In this document: positions 1-8,316 of the stretch, one piece after another
Position numbering within the stretch: the stretch's first letter is position 1
Layout: each line of letters opens with the position of its first letter
The notes under the pieces: model-generated
The model's database searches: none
The model's input: the letters and a program-made list of their open reading frames with translations, nothing else
Told to the model about the DNA's origin: nothing
Program-made: the position numbers and the translations under genes
Assembly: GCF_030268885.1 (NCBI RefSeq)
Contig: NZ_BSSA01000004.1
Span: 62,001 to 126,000, forward strand
From: Kitasatospora phosalacinea
Lineage (GTDB): Bacteria > Actinomycetota > Actinomycetes > Streptomycetales > Streptomycetaceae
Direction of reading: 5' to 3'
DNA: 64,000 nucleotides

Positions 1-199
1 CCACCTTGAAGTCGGTCTGCTCCGCGGGGGTCGACTGCGCGCTGACCGGGCTGGCGTCCGACGCACCGGCGACCACCCGGTCGCCGAACGGCTCGGGACG
101 GTTGGCGTGGGCCGCGGCACCGGCCGCGAGCACCAGCAGGACGGCGGCGGCGGGCAGGACCGAACGGGGCGACAGGCTTCTCAGCGGGTTGAAGGACAC
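1..199 (-). CDS. Exported protein of unknown function, N-terminal part only
   Basis: The frame opens with GTG at 199 and runs off the left edge, so only about 66 residues are visible. It begins with a short basic stretch (PLRSLSPRS), then a hydrophobic Ala/Val/Leu segment ending in an AAAHA-type signal peptidase site near residue 32. The mature start is polar (Ser, Asp, Gln). This is a classical Sec signal peptide, so the product is secreted or surface-linked. No family can be assigned from what is visible. It is divergent from the zinc peptidase gene across a 198-bp gap. Confidence 0.6.
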   Translation of the reverse strand, partial: MSFNPLRSLSPRSVLPAAAVLLVLAAGAAAHANRPEPFGDRVVAGASDASPVSAQSTPAEQTDFKV

Positions 200-397
200 G
201 GCCGGAGTTTATCCGGCGGGCACTGACGGGACCGCCGGGTTTACCGCCCGCCCGACCCCGGCGTGTCCCGGCTCCCGGCCCCGGTCCACCGCCGACGCGA
301 CCCGGCGCGACCTGCGCCGTCACGCGGCCCGCACATGCTCCGGGCCGGTTAGGGTACGCGTTCGGTGGCCCACGGACTGTTACAGAGGTGAGACGGA

Positions 398-1285
398 ATG
401 CAGTTCGACGACGACGCGGAACTCGATGCCTCGCAGGTCCAGGACCGGCGCGGCATCCCCGGCGGCGGCCTGACCGTCGGCGGTGGCGTGATCGGCCTGC
501 TCGGCCTGCTGGCGGCCCTGCTGTTCGGGGTGGACCCGGGGCTGTTCGGCGCCGCCGACCAACCCGCCGCACCCCCGGTGGGGCAGGCCACCAGTTCCGC
601 CCAGCTGAACGCCGCCTGCCGGACCGGCGCGGACGCCAACCGGCGGCAGGACTGCCGGGTGCTGGCCGTGGTCAACAGCGTCCAGGCGTACTGGCAGGGC
701 GAGTTCACCGCCCGCGGCCGCAGCTACGCCCCGGCGGCCGGCGTGCTGTTCACCGACCGGGTCGCCACCGCCTGCGGCACCGCGACCTCGGCGGTCGGCC
801 CCTTCTACTGCCCCGGCGACCGCAAGGCCTACTTCGATCTCGGCTTCTTCGACGACATGGGCCGCCAACTGGGCGCCCAGGGAGGCCCGTTCGCCGAGGC
901 GTACGTGGTCGCGCACGAGTACGGGCACCACGTGCAGAACCTGCTGGGCACCACCGCCAGGGTCGGCGGCGACCGGCAGGGCGCGGACAGCGCCTCGGTG
1001 AAGCTGGAGCTGCAGGCCGACTGCTACGCGGGGGTGTGGGCGCACCACGCCACCACCACCCCGCAGCCGTCCACCGGGCGGCCGCTGATCACCCGGCTGA
1101 CCGACCAGGACATCGCGCTGGCCCTGGACGCCGCCGGATCGGTGGGCGACGACCGGATCCAGCAGCGGGCCACCGGGCGCACCAACCCGGAGAGCTGGAC
1201 CCACGGCTCCTCGGCGCAGCGGCAGCAGTGGTTCACCACCGGCTACCGCACCGGCGACATGACGAAGTGCGACACCTTCGGCTGA
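398..1285 (+). CDS. YpfJ-like neutral zinc metallopeptidase
   Basis: 295 residues. A short polar N-terminus is followed by one membrane helix (about 26-45), so the catalytic part probably faces outward. The zinc motif HEYGH lies at residues 173-177, and a Glu-rich [10 protein letters not shown] block follows, giving the third ligand typical of the YpfJ/KPN_02809 family (PF04228). Paired cysteines in the outer domain may form disulfides. GAGGTGA stands 6 bases before the ATG. The substrate is unknown across the family. The gene is monocistronic, with the next gene about 105 bp downstream. Family assignment is secure; the role is not. Confidence 0.9.
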   Translation: MQFDDDAELDASQVQDRRGIPGGGLTVGGGVIGLLGLLAALLFGVDPGLFGAADQPAAPPVGQATSSAQLNAACRTGADANRRQDCRVLAVVNSVQAYWQGEFTARGRSYAPAAGVLFTDRVATACGTATSAVGPFYCPGDRKAYFDLGFFDDMGRQLGAQGGPFAEAYVVAHEYGHHVQNLLGTTARVGGDRQGADSASVKLELQADCYAGVWAHHATTTPQPSTGRPLITRLTDQDIALALDAAGSVGDDRIQQRATGRTNPESWTHGSSAQRQQWFTTGYRTGDMTKCDTFG

Positions 1286-1390
1286 CCGGCCCCCGGAGTG
1301 ACCCGTTGGGGTGACACGGGGCATTTATGACGGTCTGTCAGGCTAGGCTCCTGGGGCCGGAAACCGTCCCTGGACCCGTACGGAGATCCC

Positions 1391-2473
1391 ATGCGTCTCG
1401 GCCGCCTGACCCTGGCCGCCGCCGCGCTGCTGCTGGTGACCACCGCCAGCGTGCCGTCCGGCACCCCGCTCAGCCAGACCGAGCGGCACGCCGCGCTCTC
1501 CTCGGACGCGGTCCAGCCGCGCGGGGCCGCGCCCCGGCCGGTGGTGCAGCGGGCGGTGCACGAAGTGCCGTTCGGGGCGTTCGTCGGCTCCTGGGACACG
1601 TACATCCCGAACATCGCCCGGATGGCGTCCTGGCTGAACAACGCCAACATGCAGGTCGGCCACACCTACCTGGCGGGCAACGGCTGGCAGGACATCGAGG
1701 GCGAGCCGATGGTGCTGGGCCTGTGGTCGCAGTGGCGGCAGTCCGACCCGGGGCGGCGGCTGGTGCTGGGCGTGCCGATGCTCGTGCCCAACGAGGGCAA
1801 CGTGCCGGACGCCGAGGTGGCCCGGCTGCTGGCCCGCGGCAACCAGGGCGAGTTCGACCAGCACTTCCTGCGCCTGGCCCGGAAGCTGGTCGCCTTCGGC
1901 GGCGGCGACACCGTCATCACCCTCGGCTGGGAGATGAACGGCGTCACCTACACCTCGCGCTGCAAGCCCGACCCGACGGCCTGGAAGGCGTACTGGCGGC
2001 GGATCGTCGGCGTGATGCGCTCGGTGCCGGGCCAGCACTTCTCCTTCGACTTCGCCCCCACCCGCGGGCTGGACGCCGTCCCCTGGACGCGCTGCTACCC
2101 CGGCGACGACGTGGTCGACATCATCGGCATGGACAGCTACGACCAGCCCGCGGGCGGCACCTTCGACGAGTACGTCTCCGAGCCGTACGGGCTGCAGGAC
2201 CAGGTCGAGTTCGCCGCCAAGCGCGGCAAGCCGGTGTCCTACCCGGAGTGGGGGCTGTTCCGCAACGGCGACAACCCGGAGTTCGTGCGGCGGATGGTGG
2301 AGTGGATGCGCACCCACGACACCGCCTACCAGACCGTCACCGACTACTGCCCGCACGGCTTCTGGCAGTGCAAGGAGAACCCGAGGTCGGCCGCGGTGTA
2401 CAAGCAGCTGATGTCGGGCTCCTCCGGGGCCGTCGGGCCGGTGAGGACCTCACCGCAGTCGCCGCTGCGCTAG
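1391..2473 (+). CDS. Secreted GH26-like glycoside hydrolase (beta-mannanase fold)
   Basis: 360 residues with a signal peptide (about 1-22). The barrel begins at FGAFVGSWD (about 61). GWEMNG places a candidate acid/base Glu at 181, and PEWG places a candidate nucleophile Glu at 286; both positions match the GH26 pattern. Its 3' end overlaps the convergent acyltransferase gene by 24 bp. It sits beside an exopolysaccharide operon, so it may trim or release that polymer rather than digest plant mannan (inference). The C-terminal 20 residues are low-complexity. The exact GH family and linkage specificity cannot be settled by eye. Confidence 0.8.
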   Translation: MRLGRLTLAAAALLLVTTASVPSGTPLSQTERHAALSSDAVQPRGAAPRPVVQRAVHEVPFGAFVGSWDTYIPNIARMASWLNNANMQVGHTYLAGNGWQDIEGEPMVLGLWSQWRQSDPGRRLVLGVPMLVPNEGNVPDAEVARLLARGNQGEFDQHFLRLARKLVAFGGGDTVITLGWEMNGVTYTSRCKPDPTAWKAYWRRIVGVMRSVPGQHFSFDFAPTRGLDAVPWTRCYPGDDVVDIIGMDSYDQPAGGTFDEYVSEPYGLQDQVEFAAKRGKPVSYPEWGLFRNGDNPEFVRRMVEWMRTHDTAYQTVTDYCPHGFWQCKENPRSAAVYKQLMSGSSGAVGPVRTSPQSPLR

Positions 2474-3631
2474 CGCCTCCTTCAGCTTCGGCGCCCGGGT
2501 GCGCAGCACGTGCACCGCGGCGGTCCGGGCCCCGATCCGCAGCGCGCGGGCCGCGGCCCACGGGGCGAGGCGGCCGGGGCCCAGCACCAGGCGCTGGTTG
2601 GACAGCTGGTCCGGCCGCCAGCGCTGCTTGTACGGCTCCTGGCCGCGCAGCAGGCTGAGCAGCGGGATGCCCGCGGCGCGGACCTCGTCCAGGGCGGCGC
2701 CGAACAGCAGGCCCGCGATGTCCAGCTGCTCGCGCAGCTTCGGGTGCGCCCCGTACATGTACAGGCCGCCGAACGGGGCGCAGAGGATCACCAGGTTCAC
2801 CGCCACCACCTCGCCGTCCAGCTCGAACCGGTGTATCGCCGCCCGGCCGGACGCCACCAGGCCGGTGGTCGACTCGGTCAGGTGCTCGGCGAAGCGCGCG
2901 GTGCGGTGCTCCGGGGTGACCCCGCGGTCCTGCCACTGCAGCATGTGCAGCCGCAGCAACTCGCCGACCGTGTACGGGACCTCCTCGGCGGTCGCGGAGT
3001 GCACCACCACCCCTGACCGGGCGATCTTGCGGAGCTTGACCCGGCTGCGCTGGGCGGTCTTGCCGGGCAGCCGCTTGAGCAGCTCGTCCATCGGGACGGC
3101 GGGCAGGTACTGGCACAGCGAGTCGGCGAACCGGTGCCGACGGCCCCGCCAGTGCGCGTACACCCGCTGCACGGCCGCGGACGGGTGCACCTCGCGCAGT
3201 TCCAGGCTGTGCCAGGGGCGGCGCAGCGGGAGGGCGGCGGCCAGTTCGGCGGCGGCCCGGTCCGCGCAGTCGTCGTCGAGCAGCACGTCGGTGAAGTCGA
3301 CCAGGCCCGCGCCCAGGTTGGTCAGCCCGCCGAACGGGCCGCGGCGGCGCAGCGCGGCCGCCCCGACCAGCCGCCCGTCCCGGCGGACCAGCACCAGCAC
3401 CAGCGCGCCCGGGCGGCCGTACCGGCGCCACCAGGAGCGCAGCCAGGGCGCGGCCTGGAAGGAGGTCGCGGTCGAGCAGCGGCGGTGCAGGTCGTCCCAG
3501 TCGTCGGCGAGCCGGTCCAGGGCGTCGTCGGTGCGCAGCACCTCGGCGCTCCACCGCTCGCTGTCGGCGACGGACCGGGCCGGCTGGGCGGGCACCCGGG
3601 GGCCGGGGCCGAGCCGCTGACGGAGCTTCAC
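2450..3631 (-). CDS. GNAT/FemAB-like acyltransferase (CelD/BcsL type) of the exopolysaccharide operon
   Basis: 393 residues starting with GTG at 3631, whose GTGA overlaps the stop of the Wzz-like gene (translational coupling). The middle (about residues 150-320) has the fold signature of the CelD/BcsL acetyltransferase group: a conserved SRVKLRKIAR stretch, then a beta-rich GNAT-like part and a YKQRWRP motif near the end. Such proteins are usually found with bacterial cellulose or exopolysaccharide genes and are thought to acylate a sugar or move an aminoacyl group. It is the last gene of the minus-strand operon, which suggests a modifying role on the repeat unit. The donor and acceptor are unknown. 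Confidence 0.82.
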   Translation of the reverse strand: MKLRQRLGPGPRVPAQPARSVADSERWSAEVLRTDDALDRLADDWDDLHRRCSTATSFQAAPWLRSWWRRYGRPGALVLVLVRRDGRLVGAAALRRRGPFGGLTNLGAGLVDFTDVLLDDDCADRAAAELAAALPLRRPWHSLELREVHPSAAVQRVYAHWRGRRHRFADSLCQYLPAVPMDELLKRLPGKTAQRSRVKLRKIARSGVVVHSATAEEVPYTVGELLRLHMLQWQDRGVTPEHRTARFAEHLTESTTGLVASGRAAIHRFELDGEVVAVNLVILCAPFGGLYMYGAHPKLREQLDIAGLLFGAALDEVRAAGIPLLSLLRGQEPYKQRWRPDQLSNQRLVLGPGRLAPWAAARALRIGARTAAVHVLRTRAPKLKEALAQRRLR

Positions 3632-4302
3632 CGGGCGGCCGCCGGCTCGGGAGCGGCCTTCGCGGCGGCCTTCGCGGGTTCGGCCTGCGCGGGTTCGGCC
3701 GCGGTGGGTTCCGGCTGGGCGGGCAGGGCCGGTCCGGCGGCGGGCGCGGGCCTGCGGCGGGTGAGCATCACCAGCGCGCCGAGCAGCACGCCCGCGGCCG
3801 TGCCCACCGCGGTGTCCAGGGCGGCGGACGGGGAGGCCGGGGCGTCGGGCTCGGCGGCGGGGGCCAGCGGCACCAGCCGGACGCCGGTCTCCTTGCTGCT
3901 GGTGTTGCCGAACGCGATCAGCGACCTGGCGACCGCGTCGGCGTTCTTCACGGCCTCCTCGCCGCGGCGGCCGGTGCCGGTGATCTCGATCACCGGGGCG
4001 TCCGGGGAGGTGGTGCCGCGCACCATGCCCGCCAGCGTGGCCACCGAGTGGCCGCTCTCGGCCGCCGCCCCGAGCAGCACCTGCGGCTGACCGGTCAACC
4101 GGCCGTACGCCTGGGCGAAGTTGACCGCGGTCGAGCTCTCGCCGGGGTTGTTGGGGACGACCACCACGTAGGAACTGGCGGCGTAGCTGGGCGGCGAGAC
4201 GACGGCGTAGCCGGCCCCGGCCAGCGCCCCCAGCGGGACGGCGACGGCCAGCGGCCACCAGCGGCGGGCCAGCGCGCGGGCGCTGCGGCGTGGTTCGGGC
4301 AT
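3628..4302 (-). CDS. Wzz/YveK-like chain-length or co-polymerase membrane protein
   Basis: 224 residues. TM1 is at about 16-36 and a second TM at about 163-181; between them lies an extracytoplasmic domain of the Wzz/YveK type. The cytoplasmic tail after TM2 is Ala/Pro/Glu-rich and shows no Walker motifs or tyrosine cluster, so no tyrosine autokinase (BY-kinase) domain is fused. In Gram-positive bacteria such proteins adjust polymer length with a separate kinase, and no kinase gene is visible here. GGAG stands upstream of the ATG. There is a 75-bp gap from the GT4 gene and a 4-bp overlap with the next gene. Confidence 0.82.
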   Translation of the reverse strand: MPEPRRSARALARRWWPLAVAVPLGALAGAGYAVVSPPSYAASSYVVVVPNNPGESSTAVNFAQAYGRLTGQPQVLLGAAAESGHSVATLAGMVRGTTSPDAPVIEITGTGRRGEEAVKNADAVARSLIAFGNTSSKETGVRLVPLAPAAEPDAPASPSAALDTAVGTAAGVLLGALVMLTRRRPAPAAGPALPAQPEPTAAEPAQAEPAKAAAKAAPEPAAAR

Positions 4303-4377
4303 CGGTGACTCCAGGAGGGTCGAAGGGGTGAACTGAGCGGTGCGCGGCCGCGCGGGACGCCGGGCCGCCGGGGGCGG

Positions 4378-5787
4378 CTAGGGCCGCCCGTCCCGCCCCT
4401 GCGGCGGGGCCGGAACGGGCGGGCCGGGGTCCGCGGCGGCGGCCGGGCCGCGTCCCGGGCGGAGGAAGCCGCGGGCGAACGGCGCGGAGCGGTCCGGGCC
4501 CCCGGCCGGGGCGGCCGTCGGCGCGGCCCCGGACCGGTCGGGGTCCTGGGCGGGCAGCACCCGGCCGCCGGGGGCGGGCGCCCGACGGGAGTCCCCGTCC
4601 GGAGCGGCCGCGGGCCCGCCCCCCGGGCGGCGGAGGGCGCGGGTGAACGGCGCGGAGCGGTCCGGGCCCCGGCCCGGCCCCCCGTCCGGGGCGGTCAGGT
4701 GGCGGTAGAGGGCGGCCAGGTCGGTGGCGATCCGGGCGATGTCGTAGTGGGCGACGGCGGGGGGAACGGGGTGGGGGCCGGGGCGGGTGGTGGCGAGGAG
4801 GGCGAGTTCGCGGGCGTAGGACTCGGGGTCGGAGGGGAGCAGCCGGGCGTGCGGGGCGGCGTCGGCGGGGAGTTCGGCCAGGGCCGGGCAGGCGGAGTGC
4901 AGGAGGGGGAGCCCGGCGGCGAGGCCCTCCAGGGCGGCCAGGCCGAAGGTCTCCTCGCGGGAGGGGGAGACCAGCACGTCGACGGCGGTGAGCAGTTCGG
5001 GGACGTCGTCGCGTTCGCCGGTGAGCACCAGGCGGTCGCGGACGCCGAGCCGGGCGGCCAGGTCGAGCAGGGCGTCCCGTTCGGGGCCCTCACCGATCAG
5101 CAGCAGGCGGGCGTCGGTGAGCCGGGCGAGCGCCTCCAGCGGGACGTGGAAGCGCTTGCCGGGCACCAGCCGGCCGACCGCGCCGACCACGAACACACCG
5201 ATGGGCAGGCCGAGTTGGGCGCGCAGGCGGCCGCGGTGGGCGGCCCGGGCGGCGGGGGTGAAGCGGTAGCGGGCGGCGTCCACGCCGTTGGGCAGCAGGC
5301 GGATGCGCTCGGCGGGCACGCCCCACTCGTCCAGGACCGCGGCGACCTGGCCGGAGACGGCGAGGGTGGTGGTGCCGAGCCGCTCGGCGCCCAGGTAGAG
5401 GGCGCGGACGCCGCGCGAGGTGGGGCGGCCCTCGATGACGCCGGACTGCAGCGAGTGCTCGGTGGCGACCACCGTGCGCACGCCCGCCAGCCGGGCGGCG
5501 AGGCGCCCGTACAGCATGGCCCGGTAGAGGTGGGTGTGCACCAGGTCGTAGCGGCCGGAGCGGATCAGCCTGGTCAGCCGGGGCAGCACGGCGAGGTCGC
5601 GATTGCCGCGCATGTCGAGGTGGTGGACGGTGAAGCCGTCGGCGCGCAGTTCGCGGGCGACCGTGCCGGGGTTGGTCAGGGCGGCCACCTCGTGCTGCTG
5701 GTCCTTGGGCAGGTGCCGCAGCAGCAGGGCGAGTTGGCGTTCGGCGCCGCCCGCGTGCAGGCCGGTGACCACGTGCAGGACTCTCAT
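4378..5787 (-). CDS. GT4 family glycosyltransferase with a repeated Pro/Ala-rich C-terminal tail
   Basis: 469 residues. The GT-B fold spans about 1-365: GGAERQLA near 13 in the N-lobe and the E-x7-E block of retaining GT4 enzymes (EETFGLAALE, 278-287) in the C-lobe. It should add a sugar from a nucleotide donor to the lipid-linked repeat unit at the inner membrane. After residue 365 comes a tail of about 100 residues, rich in Gly, Pro and Ala, holding two copies of a block of about 25 residues that begins GPDRSAPF (near 374 and 430). The tail is not part of the catalytic fold. The gene overlaps the deacetylase stop by 4 bp. Confidence 0.9.
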   Translation of the reverse strand: MRVLHVVTGLHAGGAERQLALLLRHLPKDQQHEVAALTNPGTVARELRADGFTVHHLDMRGNRDLAVLPRLTRLIRSGRYDLVHTHLYRAMLYGRLAARLAGVRTVVATEHSLQSGVIEGRPTSRGVRALYLGAERLGTTTLAVSGQVAAVLDEWGVPAERIRLLPNGVDAARYRFTPAARAAHRGRLRAQLGLPIGVFVVGAVGRLVPGKRFHVPLEALARLTDARLLLIGEGPERDALLDLAARLGVRDRLVLTGERDDVPELLTAVDVLVSPSREETFGLAALEGLAAGLPLLHSACPALAELPADAAPHARLLPSDPESYARELALLATTRPGPHPVPPAVAHYDIARIATDLAALYRHLTAPDGGPGRGPDRSAPFTRALRRPGGGPAAAPDGDSRRAPAPGGRVLPAQDPDRSGAAPTAAPAGGPDRSAPFARGFLRPGRGPAAAADPGPPVPAPPQGRDGRP

Positions 5788-6584
5788 CGGGGCTCCCCCG
5801 CGGCCGCCGCCGGACGGGACTTCGGCGGGGCCCAGCGCAGCCCGGTCACCGCGTCCCGCCAGCGGTGCCGACCGTGCTTGGCGCGCAGCCGCCAGGCGCC
5901 GTCGCGGTCGCCGACGTAGCAGCGGGGCAGCGCGTGGCGGCCGGTCAGCCAGGAGTGGTCGATGGCGCAGGCGTAGTCGTACCCGGCGTCCCGGACGGCC
6001 CGGGTGGCGGGCAGGTCGACCGCGCCGTACGGGTAGCAGAAGCCGGTGACGGGGCGGCCGAGCAGGTCCTCCAGGGCGCGGCGGCTGTCGGCGGTCTGGC
6101 GCTCCAGGGCGGCCGGGGAGAGGCCGGGCAGCGCCTGGTGGCCGAGGCCGTGCGAGCCGATCTCCCAGCCCGCGCCCGCGAGTTCGACGACCTGCTCGAC
6201 GGTGAGCAGCTTCTTGCGCGGACCCTCGGCGTCCCAGCCGTTCTCGGTGCCGAGCAGGTCGGGGACGACGTACGCGGTGGCGGTGAAGCCGTACTCGCGC
6301 AGCACCGGGACGGCGTGCCGGGCGAAGTCGGCGTATCCGTCGTCGAAGGTCAGGCCGACCAGCCGGGCCTCCCGGCCGCGGGCCTGCGCGGCCAGCAGTT
6401 CGCGGACGCTGACGCCGCGGCGGCCGGTGCGGTGCAGCCAGTCCATCTGCTCGGCGAAGCGTTCGGGGGTGACGGTGAGCAGGTAGGGGTCCTCCTCCTC
6501 CTCGGCCACCGAGTGGTACATCAGGATCCAGGGCGCGAGCCGGGGGGCGAGGGCCTGGGCCGGTAGGCGGGGGTCAGCGGCCAT
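5784..6584 (-). CDS. NodB-type polysaccharide deacetylase
   Basis: 266 residues with the CE4 core. Motif 1 is TFDDGY (catalytic Asp 81, metal Asp 82), motif 2 is SHGLGHQ (metal His 145 and 149), and motif 3 is CYPYG. There is no signal peptide or membrane helix, so it may act in the cytoplasm on lipid-linked intermediates rather than on finished polymer, unlike many peptidoglycan deacetylases (inference). It should remove N-acetyl groups from hexosamines, giving a partly cationic polysaccharide. It overlaps the flippase gene by 11 bp and the GT4 gene by 4 bp. YpjP/IcaB-like enzymes are alternatives. Confidence 0.9.
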   Translation of the reverse strand: MAADPRLPAQALAPRLAPWILMYHSVAEEEEDPYLLTVTPERFAEQMDWLHRTGRRGVSVRELLAAQARGREARLVGLTFDDGYADFARHAVPVLREYGFTATAYVVPDLLGTENGWDAEGPRKKLLTVEQVVELAGAGWEIGSHGLGHQALPGLSPAALERQTADSRRALEDLLGRPVTGFCYPYGAVDLPATRAVRDAGYDYACAIDHSWLTGRHALPRCYVGDRDGAWRLRAKHGRHRWRDAVTGLRWAPPKSRPAAAAGEPR

Positions 6585-8316
6585 GGGGCCTCCCTTCGGC
6601 GGCGGGGGACAGGGCGGGCTGCGGCCGACGGGCCCGGGCCAGCAGGCCGAGCACCGGGCCGCGCACCTCGGCGGCGCCGAACAGCGCGCCGAGGGCGGCG
6701 AAGACCAGCAGGACGGTGGTGCCGCCGAGCAGCGCGGCGGGCAGCGGGCCGGTGACCGCCCGGGTGGCCAGCCAGCCGAGCGCGGCGGCGGCCAGGGCGG
6801 CGGCCAGCAGCCGGGCCTGGCCGCCGAGCACCCGGGGCAGCCGCAGGGCGACGCCGCGCAGCATCAGGCCGCGCATCAGCAGGGCGGCGGTGGCGGTGAT
6901 GCCCGCGGCGTTGCCCGCGGCCAGGCCGAGCGCCCCGAAGCGCGGGGTGGCGGCGACGCCGACGCCGACGGTGACGGTCAGGCCGAGCAGCATCGCGCCG
7001 ACCGGGTACCAGTCCGGCCAGGTGGTCCGGTCGCCCTCGGCGCGCGGGGTGTCGGCGCGGCGCACCACCGGGCGGACGCAGAAGTACGGCCGGACCATCA
7101 CGCCGATCATCGCCTGGGCGGGCAGCCCGAAGGAGTAGACCCGGATCACGGCGGCGGTCGCGGAGGTGTCGGCCGGGCCGAACGCGCCGCGCTGGAACAG
7201 CAGGGCGACCAGCGCGGGGGCGCAGGCCATCAGGAAGGCGGTGCCGAGCAGGACGAGGGCCGCGGCCTGGCCGAGGTCCTTCTCGACCCGGTCGCGGGCC
7301 GCCGTGAAGTCCCCGGCGGCCATCGCCCGGGCCACCACCGGGAAGGTGACGGTGACGATCAGGATCGCCGAGGTCATCGCCAACTGGCTGACCTTGGCGG
7401 CGTAGTTGAGGTGCGAGATGGTGCCGGGCGGCAGGCCGGAGCCGAGGTAGCGCTCGATGAACACCTGGGCCTGCCGGGTCAGCGTGAACGCGGCGACCGG
7501 CAGCAGCGCCAGCGGGATCAGCACCAGCCGGCGGGCCGCGCCCCGGCGCAGCCCGCGCCGCCGCCCGCCCGCGCGCAGCCGCCGGGCGAACGGCAGCAGC
7601 AGCACGCCCGCCATCAGCGCGCTGCCGACCGCGACGCCGATCGCCGCGGAGCGGACCCCGAGCAGCCGGTGGCCGCTGAGCAGCAGGGCCAGGATGCCCA
7701 GGTTGTACATCACGTAGATGACGGCGGGTGCGGTGAAGGAGTGCAGGGCGCGCAGCGCGGAGGCCAGGTACCCGGCGACGCCGAACGGCAGGATGGTGAG
7801 CGCGGTGATCCGGGTGCAGGTGACGGCGAGCTGCGGGTCGGCCAGGCCGGGGGCGAGCAGCTCGACCAGCCGGGGGGCGCCGAGCGCGACGGCGCCGGAG
7901 AGGGTGCACAGCGCGAGCAGCAGCCAGGGCAGCGTGGAGCGGGTCAACTGCCGCACCGGGTCCGGCCCTTGGGGGCGCTCCTCGCGCAGCACCAGGGCCA
8001 GGCTGAAGGCCGGGACCATCAGGAAGGCCATCGCGTCCTCGATCAGCAGCGGCGCGGCGGTCTCCGGTACCGTCCAGGCGACCAGGAAGGCGTCGGTGCC
8101 CTGGTTGGCGCCGAAGTACCGGGCCAGCAGCAGGTCGCGGAGCAGGCCGAGGCCGGAGCCGGCCGCGCTGAGCAGTGCGGTGACGCCGAGGGCCTTGGCC
8201 AGGAAGCCGCGCCTGGCCGGTTCGGCGGCGGCGCGCGGGGCGGGGACGGCGCCGGGGGCGGCCGCGGCCGGGGCGGTGGCCGGGGCGGGTCGGGCCACCG
8301 GCTGGTCTGTCGTCAT
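6574..8316 (-). CDS. MurJ-family lipid flippase in an exopolysaccharide operon
   Basis: 580 residues, starting at ATG 8316 inside an ATGA overlap with the polymerase gene. After an Ala/Pro-rich cytoplasmic N-terminus of about 40 residues come about 14 membrane helices. Motifs of the MurJ branch of the MOP superfamily are visible: RDLLLARYFGAN near TM1, the VQVFIERYLGS-like helix, and MIGVMVRPYF in the second half. MurJ moves lipid II across the membrane. Here the position between a Wzy-like polymerase and a deacetylase suggests a paralogue that flips the exopolysaccharide repeat unit, replacing the usual Wzx. I leave the gene symbol empty because this need not be the cell's housekeeping MurJ. 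Confidence 0.88.
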   Translation of the reverse strand: MTTDQPVARPAPATAPAAAAPGAVPAPRAAAEPARRGFLAKALGVTALLSAAGSGLGLLRDLLLARYFGANQGTDAFLVAWTVPETAAPLLIEDAMAFLMVPAFSLALVLREERPQGPDPVRQLTRSTLPWLLLALCTLSGAVALGAPRLVELLAPGLADPQLAVTCTRITALTILPFGVAGYLASALRALHSFTAPAVIYVMYNLGILALLLSGHRLLGVRSAAIGVAVGSALMAGVLLLPFARRLRAGGRRRGLRRGAARRLVLIPLALLPVAAFTLTRQAQVFIERYLGSGLPPGTISHLNYAAKVSQLAMTSAILIVTVTFPVVARAMAAGDFTAARDRVEKDLGQAAALVLLGTAFLMACAPALVALLFQRGAFGPADTSATAAVIRVYSFGLPAQAMIGVMVRPYFCVRPVVRRADTPRAEGDRTTWPDWYPVGAMLLGLTVTVGVGVAATPRFGALGLAAGNAAGITATAALLMRGLMLRGVALRLPRVLGGQARLLAAALAAAALGWLATRAVTGPLPAALLGGTTVLLVFAALGALFGAAEVRGPVLGLLARARRPQPALSPAAEGRPHGR

